Below are positions 1-11,143 of a stretch of 64,000 nt of DNA, one piece after another. Under the pieces are notes generated by a model. The model saw nothing but the letters and a program-made list of their open reading frames with translations. It searched no databases and had not been told where the DNA came from. The position numbers and the translations under genes were made by a program. Origin of the DNA: Zea mays (Eukaryota > Streptophyta > Magnoliopsida > Poales > Poaceae). The number at the start of each line of letters is the position of its first letter. The stretch's first letter is position 1. The DNA is taken from assembly GCF_902167145.1 (NCBI RefSeq), contig NC_050098.1, positions 14,032,501 through 14,096,500 of the forward strand, written 5' to 3'.

Positions 1-93
1 GGGTCCAAAATGCCGACAGAGCCGGACCCGTACTCGATCCTGATGTGGCACGACTACTCGCCGCCGTCGCCCCGCTCCCGCCCCCGGACCCGT
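1..93 (+). pseudogene. 5' part of a disrupted exon, glycine-rich ephrin-receptor-like plant gene
   Basis: Frame 1 reads ...YSILMWHDYSPPSP, which resembles the FQDYAPPAPPPP stretch before the conserved Cys-containing region of a family of large plant glycine-rich membrane proteins (Arabidopsis At5g11700/At4g32920 type, often labelled ephrin type-B receptor-like). The exon is cut at base 93 by the Gypsy element and resumes at 16640. The reading frame that joins correctly to the downstream half is frame 3 (..PLPPPDP then SSPMATCEG). Frames 1 and 3 can be reconciled by one lost C in the C-run near 80-84. The copy therefore appears to carry a 1-nt frameshift as well as the insertion. The true start codon and signal peptide lie upstream of the window. 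The family match is from memory of the protein family, not a search. Confidence 0.6.
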
Positions 94-568
94 TGTTGGG
101 GCGAAGGCAAAGGCGCCACCCTTCGCTCGAAGTCTTCGCTGCAGCAGCTGAGCTAACAGAGACAAAACAGGCAGGGACACCCTTCGCATGTACCGCACCA
201 GACGAAGACTGGCGACGAAGGGCATCCCACAGCGCAGCCTCGTCCAGCTCAGTGGCCCACGTGTAATCCGGCCCATCGTTACGGGCCCCGCGTGGCCGCC
301 GTGCGTTACGGGCCTAATTTGTAAAGACATCCCTGTAATTACGGTCTGTAACCCCGCTTTATGGGAATATTCTGGGGATAATCTAGGTAGCTGAGGGCAC
401 ATGCGTCCTTAGCTCAAGGCGCTGCGCGCTCAGGTACCTATAAATACCCCTGTACAGTGCCCGTGAGAGGCCAGATGAACAGAGCTTTTGCCATCTAACG
501 CGTGAGCCCTGTTGACACCACCATTCACCCTTGTTGGATCCCCTTGCAACCGAGAGCAAGTTCCAACA
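94..568 (+). repeat. 5' LTR of the Gypsy element
   Basis: This 475-bp LTR has TG...CA ends and is identical to 16160-16634 except for one base (G in GACTGGCG here, A in the 3' copy). It contains the promoter TATA box at 439-446. One difference in 475 bases points to a recent insertion. Confidence 0.97.
439..446 (+). promoter_or_regulatory. TATA box of the Gypsy LTR promoter
   Basis: TATAAATA sits in the last third of the LTR, in the element's sense direction. The same box is at 16505-16512 in the 3' LTR. Transcription would be expected to start roughly 30 bases downstream. Confidence 0.75.
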
Positions 569-570
569 TT

Positions 571-585
571 TGGCGCCCACCGTTC
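571..585 (+). other. Primer-binding site of the Gypsy element
   Basis: TGGCGCCCACCG begins two bases after the LTR end (CA at 567-568). TGGCGCC is a common plant Gypsy primer-binding start and is complementary to a tRNA 3' end. I do not assign which tRNA. Confidence 0.65.
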
Positions 586-608
586 GTGCTACGAGAAAAC
601 CACCCGCG

Positions 609-2330
609 ATGGCACCCAAGAGAGCTAACCCGAAGGCTGACGAGGCTGCGAAGGCAGCACTGCTCGCCGCAAGAAAGGGCAAGGCCCTCGCCCTCACCCA
701 CTCCACCCACCAAGAGGCCACTGAAGACAACGTTCCTCGCGCCTGCGAAGACGACACCCTCCGCACCTGCGACCCTGAAGGACAACCGCAGCTGCCCTCA
801 GGCTTCGCACCACCGGAGGGCGCAGACCTCATCGAGGACGGTGAAGTCCTCGGCGTCTCAGCAGAAGAACAGCTACAGCTCTGCGCCCTGCGCCTCAAGA
901 ACCGCAATCTCCAAAGGCAGAAGGAGATACTGGAGGCCAAGCGCCAGCGTGTGTCCGCACTAGCCAAAGTGCGGCAAATGATACGCGACGAAGAGCAGAA
1001 GGCCCAAGAACTCGAGCGGGAGATTGCGCTGATGCAGCGCGAAGGCCATTCCGGCCTGCAGCACAAGGCACCCCCCAGCAGCGCGCACAACTCGAAGACA
1101 CGCGCGAAGGCCACTTCGGCCTGCAGCATGGGCCCCCCCTGCAACACCGCACCCAACCGGAGGACCTGCGTTTCCCCCAGCGCGACTTCACCTTCCCGCA
1201 CGCCGCGCCGTTCCAAGGGGTCAACTATCTCGATGAGCGAAGTCTCCTGGCGCCACACCTGCAAGTGACGCCTTGGCCAGCTAACTTCCGGGCAGGGACT
1301 TATCCCAAGTACAACGGCAGCACCGACCCGGCTCAATACATAATGAGTTATCAGGTCGCCGTTGCATCTTCCGGAGGGGACGACGCCACAATGGCAAAGT
1401 CTTTCATCATCGCCCTCGAGGGCCCGGCACTCACCTGGTTCACCAGGTTGCCTCCGCTGTCCATTGATTCCTGGAGGAGTCTCCGGGACAAGTTCCTGCT
1501 CAACTTCCAAGGGTACCGCCCAGACACCGACGCCCTGGCCGAACTCTCGCTATGCAAGCAGCTGGAAAAGGAGACTCTGAGGGAGTATTACCGCAAATTT
1601 TTAACACTCAAATCACAGCTGCCCTCAGTCGATGACCAGATTGCCATCCACTATGCTATCAGTGGCCTTCGCGCCGGTGTCCTATACAACCACTGCATCA
1701 GAGATCCGCCAAAGAGCCTCCAGGAGTTATATCAGTTGTTTGAAAAGTACGCTAGATCCGAAGAAGTCCACCAGCGCAAGATTGAGTCCCAAAGGAAGCC
1801 GAAAGATGCCCCACAGTCCAGCCGCACGTGGACAAGGACTCCGCAGCCAGACTCCGGTCGAGACGGCCGCAACCAGCAGCAAGTGCACAACATCGCCAGC
1901 CAGCATCCCGCTGCTGACCCCCCTCGCCGCCAGGAATATCCCCCCAGGGCCGCGGAAATGGCACTCGTGGTAGGGGCCGAGGGCGTGCGCAGCCGCCGCG
2001 CCGATTCTACTGCCTCTTCCATGGCGAAGACTGCGCCCACCAAACCAAAGACTGCCCCGAAACAAAGGCTACCAGAGAGAGAATGGCACGGACGCAGCCA
2101 GTCGACAACCCCAGAATTGTCGCGCACAATTACCAGCAACCTCCACCATATATCCACGCTCCCGCCCCGCATCCACCGCACCACGCTTACCAACACCATC
2201 AGGAAGTACAAATCGTACCTCCTCCACCCCCACCACCACACCAGCAACATCAAAACATCCCCAATGCCCCAAAGCAGGAAGACTTCGCCGATCAACCATA
2301 TCGCGGAGTCATCCACATGATAACTGGGGG
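609..2330 (+). pseudogene. gag: Gypsy gag (capsid and nucleocapsid), frameshifted
   Basis: ATG at 609 opens a charged, coiled-coil-like N-terminal region in frame 3 (heptad-like ...QRQKEILEAKRQRV...). The Retrotrans_gag capsid domain lies in frame 2 from about 1080 to 1935, with motifs GPALTWFTRLPP, WRSLRDKFLLNF and LREYYRKF. The zinc-knuckle-like segment (CLFHGEDCAHQTKDCP, 2011-2055) lies in frame 1. The frame changes fall at two runs of six C, at about 1071-1076 and 1939-1944. Each is consistent with one lost base. Gag would package the RNA and form the virus-like particle in the cytoplasm. As written, this copy cannot make a full gag unless the shifts are sequencing errors or recoding sites. 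Confidence 0.85.
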
Positions 2331-2760
2331 GTCCAGCACTGACTTCGACACCAAGCGGCAGAAGCGGGACCATTACCGCAGCATCAACCATGTCGCCGTC
2401 ACGGGTCCAGTCGTGCAGACAAAGTGGTCCCACATACCGCTAACCTTCGACGCACGGGACGTCGACCTGCGCAGTGCCCACCACTGCGACACCATGGTGA
2501 TCAATTGCAGCGTGGCAGGCTGGGACCTGCACAAAGTCCTAGTTGACAACGGCAGTCAGGCGGACATCATCTTCCTCCACGCCTTCGATTGCATGGGCAT
2601 AAGCCACAACCTGCTTAAGCCTTCGGACAACCCGCTGTATGGCTTCGGTGGCAAGGGCACCTTCCCCGTCGGCAAAATAGAGCTGCCTCTCTCCTTCGGT
2701 GTAGCACCCAATGCCCGAAGCGAGCAAATAACCTTCGACATTGTGGACATGGTATCCTTA
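2331..2760 (+). pseudogene. Gypsy aspartic protease region
   Basis: This is frame 1, continuous with the end of gag. The active-site loop LVDNGSQADIIF (about 2540-2575) is the D-[ST/N]-G motif of retropepsins, here with Asn at the central position, as is common in plant Tat-type elements. The next conserved segment, PYNAIMGRG, is in frame 2. A frameshift therefore falls near 2750 (GACATGGTATCC), where one base is extra or two are missing. The domain would cleave the polyprotein. Confidence 0.8.
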
Positions 2761-5178
2761 CAATGCCATCATGGGCCGAGGCTCCATTAATAAGTTCGAA
2801 GCAGCCATTCACGGACTGTACCTATGCATGAAGATACCAGGTCCGTTAGGCGTCATCACAGTCTTCGGCAATCAACAGACTGCGCGCAACATAGAGCGGG
2901 ACTTCGTGCCCGGTCAAAGAAACGTGCACTGCCTCACGACCCAACGCGAGGTCCCCGCGCCTGCCAGCCCAACCAATAAGCAGCACGACAAGGCCCAGCT
3001 GCAGAGCAACGACGGGACCAAGATTGTCCCCCTCGACCAGGCCACGCCCAGGCAGACAGTCATTATCAGCGAAGACCTTACTTCGCACGAAGAAGAGAAG
3101 CTCCTCTGCTGCCTGGCCAAGAACAAAGATGTCTTCGCCTGGTCGGCCCTCGATCTGGTCGGGGTTAGCCGTTCAATAATTGAGCACAGTTTGGGAGTCG
3201 ACCCTTCGGTACGGCCGAAAAAGCAGCGGCTTCGCAAGATGTCCGACGAGAAGACGGAGGCCGCCAAGGCAGAAGTGCACCGCCTCCTGGAAGCCAAATT
3301 CATCGAGCCGGTGGCTTACCCCACATGGCTCTCCAATGTCGTAATGGTGCAGAAAAAGAGCGGGAAGTGGCGAATGTGCATCGACTTCACCAGTCTCAAT
3401 AAAGCCTGCCCAAAGGACAATTTCCCGCTGCCGCGGATCGACAAAATAGTCGATAGCGCGGCCGGATGCGAGGTCATGTCCCTCCTCGATTGTTTCTCCG
3501 GTTACCACCAGATATACATGAAGGAAGAAGACAAGGCTAGCACCAGCTTTATAACACCCTTCGGCACATATTGCTTCATCCGAATGCCGGAGGGACTCAA
3601 GAACGCCGGGTCCACCTTCTCCCGGCTCACCAAAACTGTGCTCGAGGGGCAAATCGGCAGAAACATATTTACATATGTGGACGACATCGTCGTCGCCAGC
3701 AAGAGCAAGGAGGACCACCTCGCCGACCTCGCTGAAACATTCGCGAACATGCGAGACACACAACTCCGCCTAAACCCGGAAAAGTGCGTCTTCGACGTTC
3801 GCCAAGGCAAAATATTGGGCTACCTGGTATCACACCGCGGCATAGAGGCCAACCCAACCAAGATTCAGGCCATCTTAGACATGACGCCTCCGCAGTCCGT
3901 GAGGGACATCCAGCGACTGACAGGCAGATTGGCCGCTCTCAACAGATTCATCTCCAGGTCCGCCGAGCGAAGTCTCCCCTTCCTCAAGACACTCCGCGGT
4001 GCAAAGGACTTCGCCTGGGGACCAGAGCAGGCGGCGGCCTTCGCCTCATTGAAATAGTACCTGACAGAGTTGGCCGTCCTCACCAGCCCCGACCCCTCGC
4101 TCCCCCTGCTGCTCTACGTCGCGGCTTCGCCACATGCGGTCAGCGCGGCACTAGTGCAGGAGCAGACTGTCGAGGGCGTGGTCCGGCAGTGCCCCGTATA
4201 CTATGTCTCCGAAGTGCTGACACCGTCCAAGTGCAACATGACAGAGCTGGAGAAGATTGCCTACGCAGTCGTCATGTCGTCGCGCAAACTGCGCCATTAC
4301 TTCGAAGCATTCAAGGTCCGAGTCACCTCAAACAGAGGACTCGACGAATTATTCAGAAACCCGGAGGCGTCGGTGAGGATTGCCAAGTGGGCGGCCGAAC
4401 TCTCCGGCTACCACATCTGTTTCGAGCCCAGGACAGCTATCAAGTCTCAAGTCCTGGCAGACTTCGTCGTCGACTGGACTGGGCCAACAACACAGCCAGA
4501 CCCATCCGCAGAGAAGGTTTGGACGATCCATTGCGACGGCGCATGGTGCCATGCGGGGGCAGGCATCGCTGCAGTCATCACCTCACCAGTCGGGGTCAAG
4601 CACAGATATGCAGCACGACTCAGCTTCAATCTAGAATCCGACAGATGCACAAACAATATAGCAGAATACGAAGCAGTCATCCTCGGCCTCCGCAAGCTGA
4701 GGGCCCTCGGAGTCACCACCTGCATCATCAAAACAGACTCCAAGGTAGTTGCCGGCCAAGTCGAGAAAGACTATGCGGCAAAGGACCCCGCGCTCATGCA
4801 GTACCTCGCGGCCATCCGAAGTCTCGAGAGGCAATTCAAGGGGTTCACCTTGCAGCATGTGGATCGGGCCAAGAATGAAGAGGCCGACGCATTGGCCAAG
4901 GCTGCCGCCAGGGGCGAAACTCTGCCCTCCGACGTGTTCTTTCACATCATCGGCACGCCAGCCGTCCGGAGCCCCGAAGGGCTCCAAATAACCAACGACA
5001 GCGAGGGCCACCGCATAGTCAACCTTATCATGACCGAGGACTGGCGGGCACCAATAACCCTGTTCCTACAGGGGTATTATCATCCAGCCGACATCAGTGA
5101 GGCCAAGCGCCTCAAACATCGAAGCCGAGACTTCACACTGATTGAAGGCCAACTCTACAAAAAGGGGTCAGTCAGCCA
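2741..5178 (+). pseudogene. pol: Gypsy reverse transcriptase and two RNase H domains
   Basis: In frame 2 the RT palm is well preserved: VVMVQKKSGKWRMCIDFTSL near 3340-3400, DCFSGYHQI near 3490-3520, and the catalytic YVDD at 3674-3685. A TAG stop at 4055-4057 (FASLK*YLTEL) replaces what is probably a Gln codon at the RT/RNase H boundary. The first RNase H-like segment follows (SPDPSLPLLLYVAASPHAV ... YYVSE ... KIAYAVVMSSRKLRHYF). A second, separate RNase H begins near 4525 with HCDGAW, NNIAEYEAV, IKTDSK and NEEADALA, the D-E-D-D set. Two RNase H domains in tandem are a known mark of Tat elements. The frame is lost near 5165-5175, where GTCAGTCAG looks like a 4-bp duplication. Confidence 0.9.
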
Positions 5179-5895
5179 ATGCTTAAGTGCGTCACCGAAG
5201 CCGAAGGCATGCAGATCCTACGTGAAGTCCACAGTGGCACGTGCGGCTCTCACGCAGGGCCAAGGGCCCTAGCTGCTAAGGTGATCCGCCAAGGTTTTTA
5301 CTGGCCCGCAATGATCTGCGCCGCAAATCGGGTCACCCGGTCCTGCGAAGCCTGCCAGAAGTTTTCTCCTCGGTCGGGCAGCCCCTCGCAGTATACAAAG
5401 CTGATCGCCCATACATGGCCTCTCCAGCGCTGGGGCCTGGACATCGTCGGGCCCCTGCCCACCGCTCAAGGGAACCTTAAGTTCGCCTTCGTCGCTGTCG
5501 AGTACTTCACCAAATGGATCGAGGCGCGGGCTGTCTCTACAATAACATCAAAGACTGCCCAAAAATTCTTCTGGCAGAACATTGTTTGCCGCTTCGGAGT
5601 ACCGTCCGAACTGACAGTTGACAACGGCAAGCAGTTTGATAACCAAGACTTCAAAGATTTTTGCTTCTCCATTGGCACCAAGCTTGCCTTCACTTCAGTC
5701 TATCATCCGCAGTCCAACGGGGTCGTGGAACGCGCCAACGGGAAAATCTTCACAGCTGTCAAGAAAATGCTCCTTGATGAAAGGAAGGGCAGATGGACCG
5801 ATTTGCTACCTGAGGCAGTATGGGCACTAAACACGACTGAGTGCAGGGCGACTGGGTTTACTCCCTTCCGCCTTCTATACGGATCGGAGGCCATG
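5179..5895 (+). pseudogene. Gypsy integrase, N-terminal and catalytic part
   Basis: Frame 1 carries the zinc-binding HHCC motif (EVHSGTCGSH...CEACQKF, about 5225-5355). The DDE catalytic core follows: WGLDIVGPLP near 5435, LTVDNGKQFD near 5615, and HPQSNGVVERANG near 5705-5740. The last codons are LLYGSEAM, after which the nested gag-only element begins exactly at the ATG codon (5893-5895). The reading frame resumes in phase at 10772. The enzyme would insert the cDNA into the host chromosome. Confidence 0.9.
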
Positions 5896-7162
5896 TGATA
5901 GAGGACGAGGCCCGATCTTCCGTGAGGTACGATAACTTGATTGGGTGGAGATCTCGACGTTGATGATCCATAGCTCCGAGCGAACGGCTCCTCGCAATCA
6001 CTACATCACTGCTCCGTTGGTTATCACCCGTGACACACGAGTGACCTCGCCACGAAGGCTTATCCCTGCAAGCGCAATCAAGAACACAAGCAAGAACAGG
6101 AAGAACGCAATCAAAACTGCATTGATCACGAGGTGGGGTCTCACAAACCGATGAAGGGCGATACTGTTCGATGACAGATATGATCTAAGCAAAACCCAAA
6201 CCCTAATGTGGTGGTGGCTGCTGGTAAAATAGAGGTTAGGAGCGTGCACAACCCCTGGTCGCACCCCTAATGGGCTCCAACACGATACACGGCCCAACAG
6301 CCCAACAAACGGTGTCGCAGCACCAAAACAGAATCTGAACGCTGATTTGTTTCGACGATTCCCGTTGACTCCGGATGAATTTTAAGGTGGTTCCAGTTGG
6401 GTTGTAAAGCTTATCTCCTTAGCTTTCCATCCATATAAAGCCCAACCTAATCGGAGTTCGGATGCATCCTGGGCGTTCATTTTAGTGCAGACTGGTCCTG
6501 GACTTCGAGGTGGAGACGTAGTTGAGTCGGACTTGGCTTTCTCTTGTTGTGAACGTCCTAGCTTCTCGTCCTTGACATGTTGGCCTCTCCCAAGTCCTTG
6601 TTGGTCCTCTCCAAGGTTCCTAATCATCAAAACATCCATGGCACCAAGCGTAAGCTCTAAAACACAATTGATTAGGTTAGAACGAACCTGGAGATTTAGC
6701 TGTCGTGCACGTGCTCGTGTTGTCGGTCCATGCATTATTTGTATGGGAGAGATGTCCTCATCATCCTCCCCCACTTGAATTGGAGTCGTTCTCGACTCAG
6801 GCGGTGGCCAAGGGGGTGCCGAGCTTATCTCCTTAGGATGTACAAGTCCTTTAGGCCCAAAAACAGGCGTCGTTAATTTCTGGCAGATTCTGGACGTCAT
6901 CTTGTTATGACGATTCCCATCAGCTCCGTGTATATTTTGACGTGAAACTAGATGGGTTGGAAAGCTTATCTTCTTAGCTTTCCAACGATATCTAGAACGT
7001 CGAAAACGGAGTCTGTATGTGGTCTGGGCGTCCGTTTTCGTGAGGACCACTCCTGCAGTCCTAACCGGATTCGCGAATAAACTGGACTTCAACTCCCCTT
7101 GAGCTTGAGACTCTATGATTGATTGGGCCTTGACTATATAGTTGACATCCATGTATTCATCA
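5896..7162 (-). repeat. 3' LTR of the nested gag-only element
   Basis: This is the 1267-bp LTR downstream of the element's gag in its own minus-strand sense. The adjacent internal sequence at 7163-7180 (TTCTCCCCTTCTTGG on +) is a purine tract on the minus strand. The minus strand of the LTR is itself open for several hundred codons in the gag frame. Confidence 0.93.
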
Positions 7163-8208
7163 TTCTCCCCTTCTTGGTTTTGAGTCGTCCTCGACTCAAA
7201 GTCGTTGGTGCCTGCAAAAGGTGTTGATGTAGTGCTTGATGTCGTCCAACCTTGCTTCCCTTCTTGAAGTTGACCCTGTTGTTGTAAAACATACAAAGAA
7301 GGACAAGTGGAACTGGACGTGATATGGTTAGCTTTAACACAACCTTCTAGTTGATCATTTTGTTTTATGACAAAAGGAGAATTCATATTTGAACAAATAT
7401 ATACTCGATGTACCATATATTCTCCTTTCCAATTATATCTTCCAATAAAATGATATGTATGTTTAGATAACCATGGTAAATTAGCACTAAAAGAAAGTTT
7501 CTCCTCTAAATTATTTAGATTACATAGAACATCAAATTCAATATAGCCCAAAGTATTTAAAGAAGATAACAATTTTAGCTCATCATGCACACTAGTTATA
7601 TGATTGAATGTTCTAATTTTGGCACAATTAATAGGATCAGAAGCAACAACATCAAGTTTGTTCTTTAGTTGTGGCATAGAAATAATAGTATTATCATCAC
7701 ACAATTCTTCTTTATCATAAGGAACAACAAGACAATCTTCTTGTAACAAAGGCAACTCAGATTTATCTGAAGGCATGATATCGGTAGAATTACTTAAATT
7801 ATTTTTAGTATCATCCATAGAAACAAATTGTTGTCTCATTAGTGCTTTTATATCAGTCCAAGTTTGTGGTTTCTCATAGTCATGCAAATTATTCCACCAA
7901 ACTAACACATCATTCGTTAAAGTACTAGCCACAATTTTAATTTTTCGCCTATCACATATACGACGTCGTGCAAAAATCTTATCCATTGATATTTCCCATT
8001 CAGTATATTCATTTGCAATATTTGCATCAAAAGAAGAGAAAGATGGATATATAGAACCTGAGGGAGACGAATCATCATCAATGGTGTGGCTCTGAAAAGC
8101 TTTAGTCAATGCGCGCATCATCTCCTTCAATTCCAGATGAGAGACACACTCATCGTCGTTAAGCTTAGGTTCCTTCTCCTTGTCCGTTTGGTTCTTTGGT
8201 CCTGTCAT
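6382..8208 (-). CDS. gag: Gag-like protein of the nested element, reading through into its 3' LTR
   Basis: The first ATG in frame is at 8208 (MTGPKNQTDKEKEPK). Residues about 60-150 hold a Ty3/Gypsy-type Retrotrans_gag core: EYTEWEISMDKIF, KIKIVASTLTNDVLVWWNNL and WTDIKALMRQQFV. The middle is Asn/Ser/Leu rich without clear motifs, and I see no CCHC knuckle, protease, RT or integrase. The frame passes without a stop from the internal region into the 3' LTR at 7162 and ends at 6382, so about 260 C-terminal residues are LTR-encoded. The gag core is chromovirus-like rather than Copia-like. The function is inferred from the family: a particle protein for a non-autonomous element. Confidence 0.75.
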   Translation of the reverse strand: MTGPKNQTDKEKEPKLNDDECVSHLELKEMMRALTKAFQSHTIDDDSSPSGSIYPSFSSFDANIANEYTEWEISMDKIFARRRICDRRKIKIVASTLTNDVLVWWNNLHDYEKPQTWTDIKALMRQQFVSMDDTKNNLSNSTDIMPSDKSELPLLQEDCLVVPYDKEELCDDNTIISMPQLKNKLDVVASDPINCAKIRTFNHITSVHDELKLLSSLNTLGYIEFDVLCNLNNLEEKLSFSANLPWLSKHTYHFIGRYNWKGEYMVHRVYICSNMNSPFVIKQNDQLEGCVKANHITSSSTCPSLYVLQQQGQLQEGKQGWTTSSTTSTPFAGTNDFESRTTQNQEGENDEYMDVNYIVKAQSIIESQAQGELKSSLFANPVRTAGVVLTKTDAQTTYRLRFRRSRYRWKAKKISFPTHLVSRQNIHGADGNRHNKMTSRICQKLTTPVFGPKGLVHPKEISSAPPWPPPESRTTPIQVGEDDEDISPIQIMHGPTTRARARQLNLQVRSNLINCVLELTLGAMDVLMIRNLGEDQQGLGRGQHVKDEKLGRSQQEKAKSDSTTSPPRSPGPVCTKMNAQDASELRLGWALYGWKAKEISFTTQLEPP

Positions 8209-9487
8209 TGTTAGCACAAAATAGAGACAAAAAGGCAACAAACAAAGTGAACCCTACAACTATCTCTCAGGGTGGTGGTGGTGGTGGAACACAAGTTATG
8301 AAGCGTCTTACCCCGCTCTTACAAGGTTCTTACTAGCACTGCAGGTGGCAAACGGTGACCGGTGTGACTATCCAACGAGCGTGGGTGTGATTGCAAAGGA
8401 GTACCTGTTCTGCTCGAGAGAAAGGTGGAGCTTTGGGAAGGCTGACTAAATATATATATGTGGCACACAAGTCAGTAACAGATAGCAATGCTGAATAAGT
8501 GTCCAAAGTACTCGTCCTAGTTGCTGGCCTAGAGAATGTATTAGCACAGTTGGAGGAAGACACAAAGGAGGTGACAAGGATCTAGGAACAGCAAAGTAAC
8601 AAGTTGGAATGAAAAACAATCACAGAGGTGCACAGACCAATGGTGTTCCTGCTTATGCGCACTCTTTTTCTCTTTTTTTCTCTGATTTTCTTCTTCTTCT
8701 TTTTTTTTCTTTGTTTTGTGCGGCTTTTTTGTTTTGCACTTGCCTTTTTATATTCTCTTTTTTTTACAAGAGTGCCGCAAAAACAAGATATAACACAAGA
8801 CTATCAAAAAAATTCTCGTCTGTCTATCACAGATTTTCTGCTCTAACTTCAACAGACTGTTTGACAAATTTAGAGACCCGAAACTCAAAAACTCAAAACA
8901 CAAAAGTTGTAGGCCTTCCTTTTCTCTTTCTTTTGGATATATGGATCGCCTATTTTGGATAAAATAAGTGGGAGATATTGACCCCGAAATATAGACTGGT
9001 CCGAAATTTCAGGATCACAAATAGATTTACTTCTAAGATAGATAACTCCTCGATAATGATATTTTCTAGAAATCTCGTACATATAAAAGTTGTAGATAAT
9101 TTTCTAAGCTTTCCAGAAAGTACAAGAACACTAAATTCCGAGTTCGTATGCGAGAGTTATGATCAAAATACCGAACTTGATCGAAACTAATTTGATAAGG
9201 ACGTGATGATGAGATAAAATAGGATCGGTTTTGTAGATGAGATCTGTTTTGGAGGTCGATTTTGTAGGATGGAAAGGATCAAACTGAACCAAAACAAATC
9301 TAAACCAGCAACCAAACTCAACCTAGGACACAAACTCAGAACTGCGGACTCCAAAACTGAATTGTGCAAAGGCTAAGGCGATGGTTTTAGGCCAGGATAA
9401 ACATATCGTAATTTTTTGGCTTTTTTGTGGGTTATAGGACGAACAAAATAAATCTAATGGTAGGATTGTACCTCACAGGCAATCTGG
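8209..9487 (-). other. Long untranslated leader of the nested element
   Basis: About 1.3 kb lies between the primer-binding site and the gag ATG. I see no convincing gene in it. It contains a pyrimidine tract on + (about 8660-8765, T/C almost throughout), which is an A/G-rich tract in the element's RNA. The rest is AT-rich. Confidence 0.6.
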
Positions 9488-9500
9488 AATCTTGATACCA
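9488..9500 (-). other. Primer-binding site of the nested element
   Basis: TGATACCA on + at 9493-9500, two bases from the LTR start at 9503, reads TGGTATCAAGATT on the minus strand. The first eight bases match the initiator tRNA-Met 3' end. This fixes the element's orientation as minus. Confidence 0.8.
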
Positions 9501-9502
9501 CT

Positions 9503-10769
9503 TGATAGAAGACGAGGCCCGATCTTCCGTGAGGTACGATAACTTGATTGGGTGGAGATCTCGACGTTGATGATCTAAGGCTCCGAGCGAACGGCTCCTC
9601 GCAATCACTACACCACTGCTCCGTTGGTTATCACCCGAGACACACGAGTGACCTCGCCACGAAGGCTTATCCCTGCAAGCGCAATCAAGAACACAAGCAA
9701 GAACAGGAAGAACGCAATCAAAACTGCATTGATCACGAGGTGGGGTCTCACAAACCGATGAACGGCGATACTGTTCGATGACAAATATGATCTCAGCAAA
9801 ACCCAAACCCTAATGTGGTGGTGGCTGCTGGTAAAATAGAGGTTAGGGGCGTGCACAACCCCTGGTCGCACCCCTAATGGGCTCCAACACGATACACGGC
9901 CCAACAGCCCAACAAACGGTGTCGCAGCACCAAAACAGAATCTGAACGCTGACTTGTTTCGACGATTCCCGTTGACTCCGGATGAATTTTCAGGTGGTTT
10001 CAGTTGGGTTGGAAAGCTTATCTCCTTAGCTTTCCATCCATATAAAGCCCAACCTAATCGGAGTTCGGATGCATCCTGGGCGTTCATTTTAGTGCAGACT
10101 GGTCCTGGACTTCGAGGTGGAGACGTAGTTGAGTCGGACTTGGCTTTCTCTTGTTGTGAACGTCCTAGCTTCTCCTCCTTGACATGTTGGCCTCTCCCAA
10201 GTCCTTGTTGGTCCTCTCCAAGGTTCCTAATCATCAAAACATCCATGGCACCAAGCGTAAGCTCTAAAACACAATTGATTAGGTTAGAACGAACCTGGAG
10301 ATTCAGCTGTCGTGCACGTGCTCGTGTTGTCGGTCCATGCATTATTTGTATGGGAGAGATGTCCTCATCATCCTCCCTCACTTGAATTGGAGTCGTTCTC
10401 GACTCAGGCGGTGGCCAAGGGGGTGCCGAGCTTATCTCCTTAGGATGTACAAGTCCTTTAGGCCCAAAAACAGGCGTCGTTAATTTCTGGCAGATTCTGG
10501 ACGTCATCTTGTTATGACGATTCCCATCAGCTCCGTGTATATTTTGACGTGAAACCAGATGGGTTGGAAAGCTTATCTTCTTAGCTTTCCAACGATATCT
10601 AGAACGTCGAAAACAGAGTCCGTATGTGGTCTGGGCGTCCGTTTTCGTGAGGACCACTCCTGCAGTCCTAACCGGATTCGCGAATAAACTGGACTTCAAC
10701 TCCCCTTGAGCTTGGGACTCTATGATTGATTGGGCCTTGACTATATAGTTGACATCCATGTATTCATCA
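9503..10769 (-). repeat. 5' LTR of the nested gag-only element
   Basis: This 1267-bp LTR is the same length as the copy at 5896-7162 and differs from it at 21 positions by hand count (1.7%), with no indels. It is followed by the TSD CCATG at 10770-10774. Confidence 0.93.
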
Positions 10770-11143
10770 CCATGACCCCGCAAGAAATAAAGCATGGGTC
10801 CCCGCGAACAGTCCCGTCAGCCGTCCCCGACGTGGACGAGCCAACTTCAAAGGATCTCATTGACGGAGACCGAGTCTTCGCCCTACAGGCCCTGAACAAG
10901 TACCAAGCCCAGACCAAAGCATGGCGCGACCACTCAGTCATCCCGAGGGAGTTCAGCGAGGGGGACCTCGTACTCATCCGGACAGCTCGGACGGAGTCCA
11001 AGGGCAAGCTGGAGCCCAGGTGGGAGGGCCCCTTTATAGTCAAGACAAAAGCTTCCCCCAGTGCTTACAGGCTCACAACGCCAAGCGGCGAGGACCTGGA
11101 GCACTCCTGGAACATCGACAACCTCCGTAAATTTTTTGTTTGA
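10770..11143 (+). pseudogene. Gypsy integrase C-terminal part, after the nested insertion
   Basis: From the ATG of the duplicated target (10772) the frame continues MTPQEIKHGSPRT, then a typical plant Gypsy integrase tail: FSEGDLVLIRT, LEPRWEGPFIV, YRLTTPSGEDL and SWNIDNLRKFF, with a stop at 11141-11143. The reading frame is exactly in phase with 5893-5895, so the only damage here is the insertion. The tail is the DNA-binding end of integrase. Confidence 0.88.

Larger units (their letters stand above)
5896..10769 (-). mobile_element. Gag-only (TR-GAG-like) LTR retrotransposon nested in the Gypsy integrase
   Basis: Two 1267-bp LTRs begin TGATAGA and end TTCATCA, flanked by the TSD CCATG (5891-5895 and 10770-10774). 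The primer-binding site lies beside the right LTR as TGGTATCA on the minus strand (initiator tRNA-Met type), and a purine tract lies beside the left LTR. The element therefore runs right to left, opposite to its host. The internal region is only 2340 bp and encodes a Gag but no protease, RT or integrase. It must depend on another element for mobility. The two LTRs differ at 21 positions by hand count, which is more than the host element's LTRs differ. Confidence 0.93.

Noticed and set aside
383..1510. 375-codon minus-strand ORF over the Gypsy LTR and gag
   Set aside because: It is a shadow of the GC-rich gag frames. It crosses the LTR boundary and has no recognisable domain.
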